From Hyphomonadaceae bacterium (GTDB lineage Bacteria > Pseudomonadota > Alphaproteobacteria > Caulobacterales > Aquidulcibacteraceae), in assembly GCA_021731815.1 (NCBI GenBank), contig JAKFWO010000021.1, positions 1 to 41,279 on the forward strand: 41,279 bases of DNA, in the 5' to 3' direction. Position 1 is the first letter of the stretch, and the number at the start of each line of letters is the position of its first letter. The notes under the pieces are model-generated. The model did no database searches, was not told where the DNA came from, and saw nothing but the letters and a program-made list of their open reading frames with translations. A program made the translations under genes and the position numbers. Below, one piece after another: positions 17,754-25,832 of this stretch.

Positions 17754-18398
17754 ATGGCAGGGCGTCTGATGTCGGGAAAACCAAATATGGCGGCTCTCCG
17801 GAATATTGTGGGGATTGGTATGGCGTCGCTGGCGGGGGTGCTGTTCCTCCTCGGTGCGGCTTTTGCGCAATCGGCACCCCCTTCGCTCCCCCCTGCCGCG
17901 CCGGCGGCCGAACCCCCGACAGCCGCGCCTCCGCTGGCCCAGCCTGCCACGCCCGAAACGCTTCCGGGGGTCGATTCAACCGAAATCCCCCCGGGCGTGG
18001 TGGAAGGCGAACCGCTTCCACCGCCGGTGATCGCCGCCGAGCCCATCATCGGGCGGCTTGCCATCCTGCGTGGGCTCGACAAGGTTACGGGCCGGACCGT
18101 GGATTTCCGGGCCCCGATCGGACAAAAGGTGCGGTTCAAATCGCTGATTTTAGAAGCAAAAGGCTGCGAGAAAGCTGCCCCTGAAAGCCTGCCTGAAGTG
18201 TCGATCTATGTCGAGGTTGACGAGGCCGCCCGCCAGATCGCCCGCCCGCATGTGCGCAAGGGAGCAAATTCAGTCGCGGCGCAACCGGAAATCAGCATCA
18301 ACCGGATTTTCTCGGGATGGCTGTTTGCCTCGAGCCCCGGCCTTTCTGCTATCGAACACCCGGTCTATGACGTCTGGGCGATTGATTGCAGGATTTGA
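17754..18398 (+). CDS. DUF2155 domain-containing exported protein
   Basis: Conserved alphaproteobacterial protein of unknown function. The N-terminal hydrophobic segment (GIGMASLAGVLFLLGAAFAQ) acts as a signal peptide and is followed by a Pro/Ala-rich stretch of about 60 residues. The DUF2155 domain follows: AILRGLDKVTGRTVDFRAPI, RFKSLILEAKGC, and the closing FSGWLFASSPGLSAIEHP and YDVWAIDC, with two conserved cysteines that could pair. Starts at 17709 (inside mlaD), 17724, 17754 and 17820 are all in frame; 17754 is a compromise. The 3' end overlaps the end of the oppositely oriented aat gene by 34 bases. Confidence 0.85.
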   Translation: MAGRLMSGKPNMAALRNIVGIGMASLAGVLFLLGAAFAQSAPPSLPPAAPAAEPPTAAPPLAQPATPETLPGVDSTEIPPGVVEGEPLPPPVIAAEPIIGRLAILRGLDKVTGRTVDFRAPIGQKVRFKSLILEAKGCEKAAPESLPEVSIYVEVDEAARQIARPHVRKGANSVAAQPEISINRIFSGWLFASSPGLSAIEHPVYDVWAIDCRI

Positions 18399-19015
18399 GC
18401 ACCGCGCAAATCGCCAGGTAACGCCTGGAAATCCCCGATGCCGACAATCGCAGCGGCCAGTTTCTGCCGGAACAGCGCGCGCTCTACTTCAATCGCCCCG
18501 AATTGGATCAGATGCTGCGTCAAGAATTGCGTATCGAGAAGCTGAAACCCGCCGGCTATCAACCGGGCGACCAGAAAGACCAGCGCAATCTTTGAGGCAT
18601 CGCGGGCACGGGAAAACATGCTTTCGCCGAAAAAGGCGGCACCGACCGCCACGCCATAAAGCCCGCCAACCATTTGCTCGCCCTGCCAGCATTCCACGCT
18701 ATGGGCGTGACCAGCATGGAACAGGCCCTGATAACATTCGGCAATGGGCGAATTGATCCAGGTTTCGCTGCGATCGGAACTGGGTGCCGCACAGGCGGCA
18801 AGGACCTCGGCAAAGGCGCTGTCCACGCGAATATCGAAGGGATCGGTACGAATGAATTTCGCCAGCCGTCGCGGGACATGAAACCCGTCGAGCGGCAATA
18901 TGCCCCGTTTTTGGGGATCGAGCAGGAACAGACGCGGGTCATGGCGGCTGTCGGCCATGAAAAACTGGCCACGCCGATAATGGAAAAGAGCTTCCTCCGG
19001 CGTCAGCGTGGTCAT
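18365..19015 (-). CDS. aat: Leucyl/phenylalanyl-tRNA-protein transferase
   Basis: Transfers Leu or Phe from aminoacyl-tRNA to the N-terminus of proteins starting with Lys or Arg, making them substrates for ClpS/ClpAP (the N-degron pathway). The family core is present: WINSPIAECYQGLFHAGHAH, SVECWQGEQMVGGLYGVAVG, FFGESMFSRARDASKIAL and GFQLLDTQFLTQHLIQFGA. The length of 216 residues is normal for the short alphaproteobacterial form. It lies 28 bases downstream of accC on the same strand, so it is probably the last gene of the accB-accC-aat transcript. It runs convergent to, and overlaps, the DUF2155 gene. Confidence 0.95.
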   Translation of the reverse strand: MTTLTPEEALFHYRRGQFFMADSRHDPRLFLLDPQKRGILPLDGFHVPRRLAKFIRTDPFDIRVDSAFAEVLAACAAPSSDRSETWINSPIAECYQGLFHAGHAHSVECWQGEQMVGGLYGVAVGAAFFGESMFSRARDASKIALVFLVARLIAGGFQLLDTQFLTQHLIQFGAIEVERALFRQKLAAAIVGIGDFQALPGDLRGAQILQSIAQTS

Positions 19016-19043
19016 GGAATGACAGGATCCTCCATGTCCGGAA

Positions 19044-20381
19044 TCAGCGCTTCAGATATTCTTCCAGCCAGTGAATATTGTAATTGCCATCGAGAATGTC
19101 AGGTTCCTTCAGCAGGCGCTGGAACAGCGGGATCGTCGTTTTCACTCCGCCCACCACCATTTCGCCCAGCGCACGGCGCATGCGCAGAATGCATTCCTCC
19201 CGCGAGCGGCCGGAAACGATGAGTTTTCCGATCAGGCTGTCATAATAAGGCGGGATGTCGTAGCCGGTATAGATCGCGGAATCGAGCCGCACGCCGAGCC
19301 CGCCAGGGGCATGAAACTCGGTGATCCGGCCGGGTGAGGGGGCAAAGGTCTGCGGGTCTTCGGCATTCACCCGGCATTCCATGGCCCAGCCATTGAACTG
19401 CACCTCGTCCTGGGTAAAGGACAGGCGGGCACCATTGGCGATGCGGATCTGTTCGCGCACAAGGTCGACGCCCGTGATCATTTCGGTCACCGGATGCTCG
19501 ACCTGGAGCCGGGTATTCATCTCGATGAAATAGAATTTTCCCTCGGCCCAGAGAAACTCGATCGTGCCGACCCCGAGATAGCCGAGCTTGCGGATGGCGG
19601 CGGCGACGATTTCGCCAATCTTTGCGCGTTCTTGGGCATTGAGCGCCGGCGAGGGCGCTTCTTCCAGAACCTTTTGGTGGCGACGCTGGAGCGAACAATC
19701 GCGCTCGCCCAGATGGACGACATTGCCATGGCTGTCGGCAATGACCTGAATTTCAATATGGCGCGGCTTGTCGAGATATTTTTCAAGATAGACGCTGTCA
19801 TCACCAAAGGCGGTTCGGGCTTCCGAGCGCGCCGTGGAAAAGGCCTCGGCCAATTGTTCCGGGCTGCGGGCGACCTTCATGCCGCGTCCACCCCCGCCGG
19901 CGGCGGCCTTGACCAGAACCGGATAACCGATCTCGCCGGCCACACGCCGCGCTTCCTGGACCGTGGCGATCGAGCCATCCGAACCCGGTACGCAAGGAAT
20001 GCCGGCACTCAACACTGCCTTTTTGGCGGCGATCTTGTCGCCCATCAGGCGGATATGGGCGGGCCTTGGCCCGATAAAGGTCAGCCCATGGGCCTCGACG
20101 ATTTCGGCAAAGCGGGCATTTTCCGAAAGAAAGCCATAGCCGGGATGCACAGCCTGGGCGTGGGTGATCTCGGCCGCCGAAATGATCGAGGGAATATGCA
20201 GATAGGATTTGGCCGAGGGCGGCGGTCCGATACACACGCTTTCATCGGCCAGCCTTACATGCATGGCCTTGGCATCCGCAGTCGAATGCACGGCCACGGT
20301 GGCGATTCCCATCTCCTTGCAGGCCCGATGGATGCGAAGCGCGATCTCGCCACGATTGGCGATCAGAATTTTTTCAAACAT
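19044..20381 (-). CDS. accC: Acetyl-CoA carboxylase biotin carboxylase subunit
   Basis: ATP-dependent carboxylation of biotin carried on AccB, the first half of the acetyl-CoA carboxylase reaction that commits carbon to fatty acid synthesis. All three domains are present: the N-terminal [17 protein letters not shown], the ATP-grasp domain with the [13 protein letters not shown] glycine-rich loop near residue 160 and [16 protein letters not shown] near 287, and the C-terminal domain with [15 protein letters not shown]. The length of 445 residues matches AccC. The ATG at 20381 has no strong ribosome-binding site. The accB gene lies 75 bases upstream and aat 28 bases downstream. Confidence 0.97.
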   Translation of the reverse strand: MFEKILIANRGEIALRIHRACKEMGIATVAVHSTADAKAMHVRLADESVCIGPPPSAKSYLHIPSIISAAEITHAQAVHPGYGFLSENARFAEIVEAHGLTFIGPRPAHIRLMGDKIAAKKAVLSAGIPCVPGSDGSIATVQEARRVAGEIGYPVLVKAAAGGGGRGMKVARSPEQLAEAFSTARSEARTAFGDDSVYLEKYLDKPRHIEIQVIADSHGNVVHLGERDCSLQRRHQKVLEEAPSPALNAQERAKIGEIVAAAIRKLGYLGVGTIEFLWAEGKFYFIEMNTRLQVEHPVTEMITGVDLVREQIRIANGARLSFTQDEVQFNGWAMECRVNAEDPQTFAPSPGRITEFHAPGGLGVRLDSAIYTGYDIPPYYDSLIGKLIVSGRSREECILRMRRALGEMVVGGVKTTIPLFQRLLKEPDILDGNYNIHWLEEYLKR

Positions 20382-20456
20382 GGCCGATGGGTGTTTTTTT
20401 CGCCATTGATTCCGCCCTGAGACCTGCGGATGCTCGCGTGTCTGCCCTCATGGCGT

Positions 20457-20960
20457 TCATTCGATCACGATCAGCGCCTGGCCAAATTCGACCGGCTGGG
20501 CGTCCTGCACACAGATCTCCAGCACCTTGCCCGCTTTGGGTGCCGGAATCGGGTTCATGGTCTTCATTGCTTCGACGATCAGCAGGGTTTGTCCCTCGCT
20601 CACCATGTCGCCCACCTTGCAGAAGGGTGCGGCTTCGGGCTCTGGCGCGAGATAGACCGTCCCCACCATGGGGGAAGGCACCGTGCCCCGCTTTGTCCCG
20701 CCGGACGGAGTTTCCGCAGGCGATGATGTGGGAGCATATCCGGATGATGCGCCCGGTACAGAACCTTGAATCTGGCCCGGCATTGGTGCGTGATAGACGG
20801 GGGCAGGTGCGTAGTGAATTGCGCCTCCCCCGCGGCTGATCCGCAATTTGAGATCCGCGTGCTCAACCTCGATTTCGGTAAGATCAGTGTCTCTCAGGAT
20901 CTGGGCGAGCTCGCGCACGAGACCCGGATCAATACCAGATATTTTGCCCACAGCAGCCAT
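20457..20960 (-). CDS. accB: Acetyl-CoA carboxylase biotin carboxyl carrier protein
   Basis: Carries biotin for acetyl-CoA carboxylase. The N-terminal helix region (residues 1-45: IDPGLVRELAQILRDTDLTEI) is followed by a flexible Pro/Ala/Ser linker and the biotinyl domain. The latter has PSPMVGTVYLAPEPEAAPF and the biotinylation site EAMKTMN, whose Lys is modified by BirA. The ATG at 20960 is chosen to match the usual short N-terminus; the frame stays open upstream to 21080 without family similarity. A GAGGG lies about 11 bases upstream of it. The 167-residue length is typical. The gene opens the accB-accC-aat transcript and faces a divergent CopL-like gene. Confidence 0.95.
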   Translation of the reverse strand: MAAVGKISGIDPGLVRELAQILRDTDLTEIEVEHADLKLRISRGGGAIHYAPAPVYHAPMPGQIQGSVPGASSGYAPTSSPAETPSGGTKRGTVPSPMVGTVYLAPEPEAAPFCKVGDMVSEGQTLLIVEAMKTMNPIPAPKAGKVLEICVQDAQPVEFGQALIVIE

Positions 20961-21137
20961 CGCCGTCAAATTCCCTCTTCCCGACACAGATCGCGTCCGC
21001 CGGTTCGACGCTCTCATACCCCACGCCCATTGAAATGTCCCGCGCTTACCGTCGTTTCGCCGATCAGGGGCATGATTCATCAGGGGACGCCACCCATAAA
21101 CCGCTTTGACGGGAGTCGGCTACAAAAAATGCTGAAC

Positions 21138-21166
21138 TTGACAGACCTTGGACCAAAAGCTATCTT
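21138..21166 (+). promoter_or_regulatory. Near-consensus promoter of the CopL-like gene
   Basis: A perfect -35 TTGACA (21138-21143), a 17-base spacer and a -10 TATCTT (21161-21166). Transcription would start at about 21172-21174, on the first Met codons of the CopL-like frame, so the message may be leaderless. Confidence 0.6.
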
Positions 21167-21171
21167 GTGGG

Positions 21172-21726
21172 ATGATGTCTGTGCGAACATCCTTGCGTAT
21201 ATCGGTGCGAGCAAGGATGCTGTTCCTGCTGTTTGTGACGCTTGCCGGGCTTGTTGGCCCTGTTGGTCAGGCGCGCATGCTGGTCATGGCACAATCTGCG
21301 GAGAGCAATTCGGCCCGCATTTCCTGTGATCATGCAGTAGACAGCGCAGGCCGGACTTCCCGACAAGACCTCCACATTTCTCACGGCAATGCTTATCAAG
21401 GTAGCAGGGCCGAGATGACCGCTTCGGCGGTTTTTTCGGGCATTTCGGCGGAGAGCCACGCCTGCTGTCCCGAACAGGCCGGGCATGCGTATTCGGACTC
21501 AGGCGGTGACGCGAATACTGTTGATTGCGGCTCTGGCAGCGACAATGGGAGCTGCGGGGATCTGCGCGATTGCGCGATCTATTGCAGTGTCATCGACATG
21601 GGGCTGGTTCCGGCCGCCGAGGCGAAGACGAATCTCGCCGAATTTCTTTCTATCCGCTTCCCGCGGGAACGGATTGGACATATCAATGCCCTTTTTGCGC
21701 CAGAGCCGCGGCCCCCACGCGCCTGA
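21172..21726 (+). CDS. CopL-like Cys/His-rich exported protein
   Basis: Predicted exported 184-residue protein with an N-terminal hydrophobic segment (MLFLLFVTLAGLVGPVGQ). The rest is rich in cysteine and histidine: ISCDHAV, HACCPEQAGHA, DCGSGSDNGSCGDLRDCAIYC. It ends in RPPRA, a tail I recall from small CopL/DUF2946-type proteins of metal resistance loci. The likely role is metal (copper) binding or sensing in the envelope; this is inference from composition and layout. The paired ATG codons at 21172/21175 sit on the predicted transcription start. A later Met at codon 16 (21217) would also give a signal peptide. No copper ATPase or oxidase is nearby. Confidence 0.6.
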   Translation: MMSVRTSLRISVRARMLFLLFVTLAGLVGPVGQARMLVMAQSAESNSARISCDHAVDSAGRTSRQDLHISHGNAYQGSRAEMTASAVFSGISAESHACCPEQAGHAYSDSGGDANTVDCGSGSDNGSCGDLRDCAIYCSVIDMGLVPAAEAKTNLAEFLSIRFPRERIGHINALFAPEPRPPRA

Positions 21727-21800
21727 TTCCCGGATTTTTTCGTGTTGTATCCGGCGATTTTGTCGGTCACCAAACCAAATCTGAGATTCAGGAGAATCCA

Positions 21801-21974
21801 ATGAAGAAGTCCCGTAATGCCAAAGCCCTGCGCAAGGCTGCGATCATTGCTATCGGTCTGGCCAGTGTCGGCACGGCCGCTTATGCCGCAGCACCCGAAT
21901 CCGTGCGTTCGGCGCTTGCCGATTGCTGCGCGCTGATCGGCGTCTGCTGCAGTTTCATGTCCTGCTGCGGGTGA
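21801..21974 (+). CDS. 57-residue exported peptide with three Cys-Cys pairs
   Basis: Unrecognised small gene with a strong AGGAG 6 bases before its ATG. The product has a basic N-terminus, a hydrophobic stretch (AAIIAIGLASVGTAAYA) and a likely signal peptidase site after AYA. This leaves a mature peptide of about 28 residues ending DCCALIGVCCSFMSCCG: six cysteines as three vicinal pairs spaced by 5 and 4 residues, on an otherwise uncharged tail. It lies 74 bases after the CopL-like gene and is followed by a strong terminator, so the two are probably one transcript. Soft-metal binding is a natural guess; a modified-peptide precursor is a less likely alternative. Function is unknown. Confidence 0.75.
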   Translation: MKKSRNAKALRKAAIIAIGLASVGTAAYAAAPESVRSALADCCALIGVCCSFMSCCG

Positions 21975-22020
21975 GGACCCATTTGATCGAACACCTGTGT
22001 TCGGTCGGATGAATTCGGAA

Positions 22021-22061
22021 ATCGGGAAGGGGGAGGGGAAACCCTCCCCCTTCCTGATTTT
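22021..22061 (+). terminator. Strong intrinsic terminator after the Cys-Cys peptide gene
   Basis: A 13-base-pair perfect stem (GGAAGGGGGAGGG at 22025-22037 with 22042-22054) is closed by a GAAA tetraloop and lengthened by four more pairs (one G-U) to 22021/22058. It is followed by TTTT. It ends the CopL-like/peptide transcript. Confidence 0.85.
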
Positions 22062-22104
22062 GGCCCCTTCCTGATTTTGGCCCCTTCTTCGTTTTGGCCC
22101 CTTC
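22054..22104. repeat. Three tandem copies of a 17-base unit
   Basis: The unit CTGATTTTGGCCCCTTC occurs at 22054-22070 and 22071-22087 exactly, and at 22088-22104 with its first bases changed (TTCG in place of CTGA). The array starts inside the 3' arm of the terminator, so it looks like duplication of the terminator tail. Confidence 0.9.
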
Positions 22105-22160
22105 TTTGTTGCCGGCGCGGTTGATGGTCATCGCCACCCTGCTGCCTGACGCGCGTAACG

Positions 22161-22189
22161 AAAAAGGGGTGCCTTCTGGGCACCCCTTT
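22161..22189 (-). terminator. Intrinsic terminator of the rplM-rpsI operon
   Basis: A perfect 11-base-pair stem (AAAGGGGTGCC, 22163-22173, with 22179-22189) around a 5-base loop. Read on the minus strand it is followed by a run of T and lies 50 bases past the rpsI stop. Confidence 0.85.
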
Positions 22190-22238
22190 GTTTGTATTGC
22201 CGTTGATCCGTATTGGTTCCAATCCGTGGCCAAACAGA

Positions 22239-22733
22239 TCAGCGCTTGGAGAACTGGAAGGAGCGGCGGGCTTTCGCCTTGCCATATTTCTTCCGTTCCA
22301 CCACACGGCTGTCGCGGGTGAGAAAGCCACCGGCCTTGAGCGCACCACGCACCGTGGGATCATAGAGGCACAGCGCCTTGGCAATGCCATGGCGCACGGC
22401 ACCAGCCTGACCCGACAGGCCCGAACCGGTCACAGTGCACATCACGTCGACTTCGCTGGCCCGCGCAGCCGCCAGCAATGGCTGCTGGATCAGCATGCGC
22501 AGAACCGGGCGCGCGAAATAGATTTCCTGGACGCGGTCATTGACCACGATCTTCCCCGAACCGGCCTTGAGCCACACGCGGGCGATGGCGGTCTTGCGCT
22601 TGCCCGTGGCATAGGCCCGACCAAAGGCATCGAGAACCGGCTTGCGTTCGGGCATTGGCTCTGGCGCATTCGGTTTCGGCGCATTGGTCAGGGCCCCGAG
22701 GCCCTCCATTCCTTGTACAATGTCACTCATCAT
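22239..22733 (-). CDS. rpsI: 30S ribosomal protein S9
   Basis: Small-subunit ribosomal protein whose C-terminal tail reaches the P-site tRNA. The conserved body [41 protein letters not shown] and the closing [16 protein letters not shown] with terminal Lys-Arg are present. At 164 residues it has an N-terminal Pro-rich extension of about 35 residues, common in Alphaproteobacteria. The ATG at 22733 overlaps the rplM stop in an ATGA arrangement; a second ATG at 22730 is equally possible. Confidence 0.97.
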   Translation of the reverse strand: MMSDIVQGMEGLGALTNAPKPNAPEPMPERKPVLDAFGRAYATGKRKTAIARVWLKAGSGKIVVNDRVQEIYFARPVLRMLIQQPLLAAARASEVDVMCTVTGSGLSGQAGAVRHGIAKALCLYDPTVRGALKAGGFLTRDSRVVERKKYGKAKARRSFQFSKR

Positions 22734-23197
22734 CAGCCTCGGGCGTTTTTGCGATTGCGGGATTTGAACGCCACGGCTTCCGGCGTCTGGGCGGCATGGG
22801 GGTGTTCAGGTCCGGCATAGACGCGGAGCTTGGCAAACTGGTGGCGCGCCAGCGGGCTTTCTTTCGGCAGCATGCGCTGCACCGCTTTCTCGATCACGCG
22901 TTCGGGATATTTTCCGCCAAGGATCTTGCCAGCCGTCCGTTCCTTGATCCCGCCCGGATAGCCGGTGTGCCAGTGATAAAGCTTGTCGGACAGCTTGTTG
23001 CCGGTAAAGGCGACCTTTTCGGCATTGATGACGATGACATGATCGCCGCAATCGGCATGCGGGGTGAAATCGGGGCGATATTTGCCGCGCAAGCGCATGG
23101 CAATGAAGGCCGCAAGGCGCCCGACAACCGCGTTTTCCGCGTCGAGCACGATCCATTTGGGCTCTATATTGGCCGCTTTGGCCATGGGACTATACAT
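22733..23197 (-). CDS. rplM: 50S ribosomal protein L13
   Basis: Early-assembly large-subunit protein. Diagnostic segments are [48 protein letters not shown] and the [19 protein letters not shown] region. The start at 23197 places the conserved Trp at residue 15, as in other alphaproteobacterial L13 proteins; the ribosome-binding site is weak. Its stop overlaps the rpsI start, giving coupled synthesis of L13 and S9. A good promoter lies 60 bases upstream. Confidence 0.97.
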   Translation of the reverse strand: MYSPMAKAANIEPKWIVLDAENAVVGRLAAFIAMRLRGKYRPDFTPHADCGDHVIVINAEKVAFTGNKLSDKLYHWHTGYPGGIKERTAGKILGGKYPERVIEKAVQRMLPKESPLARHQFAKLRVYAGPEHPHAAQTPEAVAFKSRNRKNARG

Positions 23198-23257
23198 GGG
23201 ATGCCTGTGGGCTCCGGAGTGATGGCGACGCCGAGCTGGCGTGCAAGGAAGGCGCGG

Positions 23258-23285
23258 TTTGTAGCGGCGAATTTTTCCGTGTCAA
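23258..23285 (-). promoter_or_regulatory. Promoter of the rplM-rpsI operon
   Basis: On the minus strand, a perfect -35 TTGACA (23280-23285), a 16-base spacer and a -10 TACAAA (23258-23263), giving a leader of about 50 bases. The gap to ctaA is AT-rich compared with its surroundings. Confidence 0.55.
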
Positions 23286-23336
23286 GTATCGATAAATTAC
23301 TGAAGTTCTACAGCTACTTGATTATGAGGTATTATA

Positions 23337-24503
23337 TTACCGCAGATATTCCTGCGACGAATCCCGATCGTCTGTCCGGCGTACCGGGAGAACGGCTGAC
23401 GTCCGACAGAGGAGGGTGATTGCTCCGAGCCAGGTCACGACGCCGAGGATTTGGTGGGCGAGCGCAAGCCCGATTGGCGATGCCCCGATCAGGGTCACGA
23501 TTCCAAGCGCGGCCTGGGCGGTGACGAGCACTGCGAAGAGAAAGAACGGATGGCGCCATGCCCCGGTCCGGGCCTTCTTCGCCTGAAGAGCAAATGCCAG
23601 CCAGGCGGCAGCCAATAGCAAATAGGCCAGAATGCGGTGGTTGAATTGCACTGCGGCCGGGTTTTCGATGAGATTATGCCAGAATGGTGTAAGATCGGCA
23701 TAGGATTCCGGCACCAACGCGCCGCCCATCAGTGGCCAATCGGTGTAGATGCGGCCCGCGCGATTGCCTGCGGTCAGCGCCCCCAGCATCATTTGCAGGA
23801 ATGTCAGCCCGCACAGGCCATAGGCCATCAAGGAGAGCGGCCTTGCTTTTCCAGGGTCAGATTTCACCTGATTCACGCTTGCGCTCAGGCCGGTCAGAAG
23901 CACCGCGAACAGCACGCCCAGAAGGGCGACCGGAATGAGGAGATGCACCATCAACCGCCAGGGCACCACATGCACGCGGTCACTGGTCAGCCCGCTTTGG
24001 ACCATCCACCAGCCGACGAGACCCTGCATTCCACCAAACAGCAGTAGCACAAACAATGTCGTCCACAGCCGCAAATTGAACGCGCCACGCATCCAGAACA
24101 CCAGAAATGGCAGCAGAAAGACCAGACCGAGCGCGCGTGCGAGATTGCGATGCGTCCATTCCCAGAACCAGATCTGTCGAAACTCCCCAAGCGTCATATC
24201 GGGATTGACGATCGCAAATTGCGGGATTTGTTGATATTTGCTGAATTCTCTTTGCCAGTCCTCGGCGGATAAAGGCGGCAGCGCACCGCTGATCGGACGC
24301 CATTCGGTAATCGACAACCCTGAATCGGTCAGGCGTGTGATCCCGCCGAGAACAAGCGTCGCCGCAATCAGTGCGCATAATATTGCCAGCCATATGGCAA
24401 AGCCGGGCGCATCACGCCGGAGGCCGATCGCCGCAAAATTTCCGCCGTGATGGTCCGGCTTTCGCCCGGGGTTCCGTCTCAGGGAAGGCAATGACAGGAT
24501 CAT
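23337..24503 (-). CDS. ctaA: Haem A synthase, COX15/CtaA family
   Basis: Inner-membrane enzyme that oxidises the C8 methyl of haem O to make haem A for cytochrome aa3 oxidases. The 388-residue product has eight hydrophobic helices in two repeats, and haem-ligand histidines appear in WEWTHRNLARALG, VHVVPWRLMVHL, VQFNHRILAY and LALAHQILG. The loop ITRLTDSGLSITEWRPISG is typical of the COX15 (type 2) branch. The ATG at 24503 overlaps the folK stop in an ATGA arrangement, so the larger open frame from 24602 is not used. It implies a haem A-containing terminal oxidase elsewhere in the genome. Confidence 0.95.
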   Translation of the reverse strand: MILSLPSLRRNPGRKPDHHGGNFAAIGLRRDAPGFAIWLAILCALIAATLVLGGITRLTDSGLSITEWRPISGALPPLSAEDWQREFSKYQQIPQFAIVNPDMTLGEFRQIWFWEWTHRNLARALGLVFLLPFLVFWMRGAFNLRLWTTLFVLLLFGGMQGLVGWWMVQSGLTSDRVHVVPWRLMVHLLIPVALLGVLFAVLLTGLSASVNQVKSDPGKARPLSLMAYGLCGLTFLQMMLGALTAGNRAGRIYTDWPLMGGALVPESYADLTPFWHNLIENPAAVQFNHRILAYLLLAAAWLAFALQAKKARTGAWRHPFFLFAVLVTAQAALGIVTLIGASPIGLALAHQILGVVTWLGAITLLCRTSAVLPVRRTDDRDSSQEYLR

Positions 24504-25072
24504 AAGGCAGAAATCTCTGGCGAGGACAGCGGATATCCACCATCCGGCGGCAGGAGCGCCGCCAGTTCCACCGCCCTTAGCCCGAGAATCGGATGATGCC
24601 AATCGGGCGCGAGGTCGGCGAGCGGTCCGAGCACGAAATGCCGGCTGTCGAGAAACAGATGTGGCAAATGCAGTCCCTCCGCCACATCCGCCACATGGAT
24701 TTCGCCCCGCCAGTCGAGGATGTCGAGGTCAAGCACACGCTCGCCCCATTTGGCTTCGCTTGCGCGATTGCGCCCGGCGTCCTGTTCCACTTCGTGGAGA
24801 AGCGCCAGAAACCCGTGCGGATCCGACGCGCAAAAATCGGGCGGGGTGATTTCCACCACCGCATTCCAGTAATCTTCGTCGTGGGGGGCAGGCTGTTTGG
24901 GATCCCGCGCGGCCGGAAACGTCCAAGCGGGTGTCCGCCACAGCCGGGAACGATCCCGAACCGTGATTCCCTTCCCTCCCAGAAGCGCCTCGACCCGGAC
25001 AAGCGGCTTCGAATCCGACAGGAGACGAATGGTGCCGCCAATCCCGAGATAAATCTTGCCTGGCTGTGTCAT
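24500..25072 (-). CDS. folK: 2-amino-4-hydroxy-6-hydroxymethyldihydropteridine diphosphokinase
   Basis: HPPK of folate synthesis, transferring pyrophosphate from ATP to hydroxymethyl-dihydropterin. The N-terminal IYLGIGG replaces the usual LGLGSN. The most diagnostic stretch is ERVLDLDILDW (usual RxLDLDLL), followed by LHLPHLFLDSRHFVLGPLADLAPDW, which carries the family LPHP/R-x-FVL-PL-E-P pattern. The DEDYWNAVVEI segment matches the usual FLNAVV. The 190-residue length is a little long. It overlaps ctaA by four bases and faces the NYN gene across a 190-base divergent gap. Confidence 0.88.
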   Translation of the reverse strand: MTQPGKIYLGIGGTIRLLSDSKPLVRVEALLGGKGITVRDRSRLWRTPAWTFPAARDPKQPAPHDEDYWNAVVEITPPDFCASDPHGFLALLHEVEQDAGRNRASEAKWGERVLDLDILDWRGEIHVADVAEGLHLPHLFLDSRHFVLGPLADLAPDWHHPILGLRAVELAALLPPDGGYPLSSPEISAL

Positions 25073-25171
25073 TTATCCGGGTTCCGGGAACCGGTCCGGG
25101 GAATGTGTTTCATACCCCGATTCCGGCAAAGGCCGGGGCTTCAATATCGGTTCCCGTGCATGTCGGCGCAA

Positions 25172-25203
25172 GATCTGATCCAATGCACTTTTTGATCTGA
25201 TCC
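25172..25203. repeat. Two direct copies of GATCTGATCC, 22 bases apart
   Basis: Exact 10-base direct repeats at 25172-25181 and 25194-25203, spaced by two helical turns in the divergent folK/NYN gap. They could be half-sites for a regulator. No family is recognised. Confidence 0.5.
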
Positions 25204-25210
25204 TCTGGCC

Positions 25211-25229
25211 AATCACAATTTTTGTGATT
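25211..25229. promoter_or_regulatory. Perfect inverted repeat upstream of the NYN gene
   Basis: AATCACAA (25211-25218), TTT, TTGTGATT (25222-25229): a perfect 8+3+8 inverted repeat 33 bases before the NYN start codon. It may be an operator or a leader hairpin. The arm order (TCACA then TGTGA) is the reverse of a CRP site. Confidence 0.55.
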
Positions 25230-25262
25230 AGAGCGGTGCCTCCCATATTCGAGGATAAATCA

Positions 25263-25832
25263 ATGAGTTTTTATCACGGCGAGAAAATTGTATTGTTTAT
25301 CGACGGTGCGAATTTATATGCCGCGACCAAGGCGCTGGGATGTGAAATCGACTATCGCAAATTGCTGGATGAATTTCGCTCAAAGGGCAAACTCATTCGG
25401 GCCTATTATTACACGGCCCTGGTTGAGGATCAGGAATACAGCCCGCTCCGGCCATTGATAGACTGGCTGGACTATAATGGCTATTATGTTGTCACCAAAA
25501 CCGCGCGCGAATACACCGATTCCCAGGGCCGGCGGCGCGTCAAAGGGGATATGGATGTGGAAATTGCGGTCGACATGCTCGAGCTCGCCTCCCATGTCGA
25601 CCATGTGATCCTGTTTTCCGGAGACGGCGATTTTCGCCGCCTCGTGGAAGGCGTGCAGCGGCGCGGCACAAGGGTCACGGTGATTTCGACCATGAAATCC
25701 AATCCGCCCATGGTCGCGGATGATTTACGCCGGCAGGCCGATAATTTTATCGATCTGGCCGACCTTGTCGCCCGGATCGGACGCCCGCCCCGCCCGGCTC
25801 AGAGCGAATCGGCGTTCGAGGACGAGAACTGA
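25263..25832 (+). CDS. NYN-domain (LabA/DUF88, PIN-like) protein
   Basis: Predicted metal-dependent ribonuclease-like protein of the NYN/PIN superfamily, 189 residues. The acidic motifs expected for the active site are present: LFIDGANLY near residue 15, KGDMDVEIAVDMLELA near 97, and LFSGDGDFRRLVEGVQRRG near 119, followed by STMKSNPPMVADDLRRQADNFIDL. Members are implicated in RNA processing, but the substrate of this subfamily is not known to me. The ATG at 25263 has GAGGAT about 8 bases upstream; the 13 in-frame codons before it are ignored. The stop codon overlaps the next gene by four bases. Confidence 0.9.
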   Translation: MSFYHGEKIVLFIDGANLYAATKALGCEIDYRKLLDEFRSKGKLIRAYYYTALVEDQEYSPLRPLIDWLDYNGYYVVTKTAREYTDSQGRRRVKGDMDVEIAVDMLELASHVDHVILFSGDGDFRRLVEGVQRRGTRVTVISTMKSNPPMVADDLRRQADNFIDLADLVARIGRPPRPAQSESAFEDEN

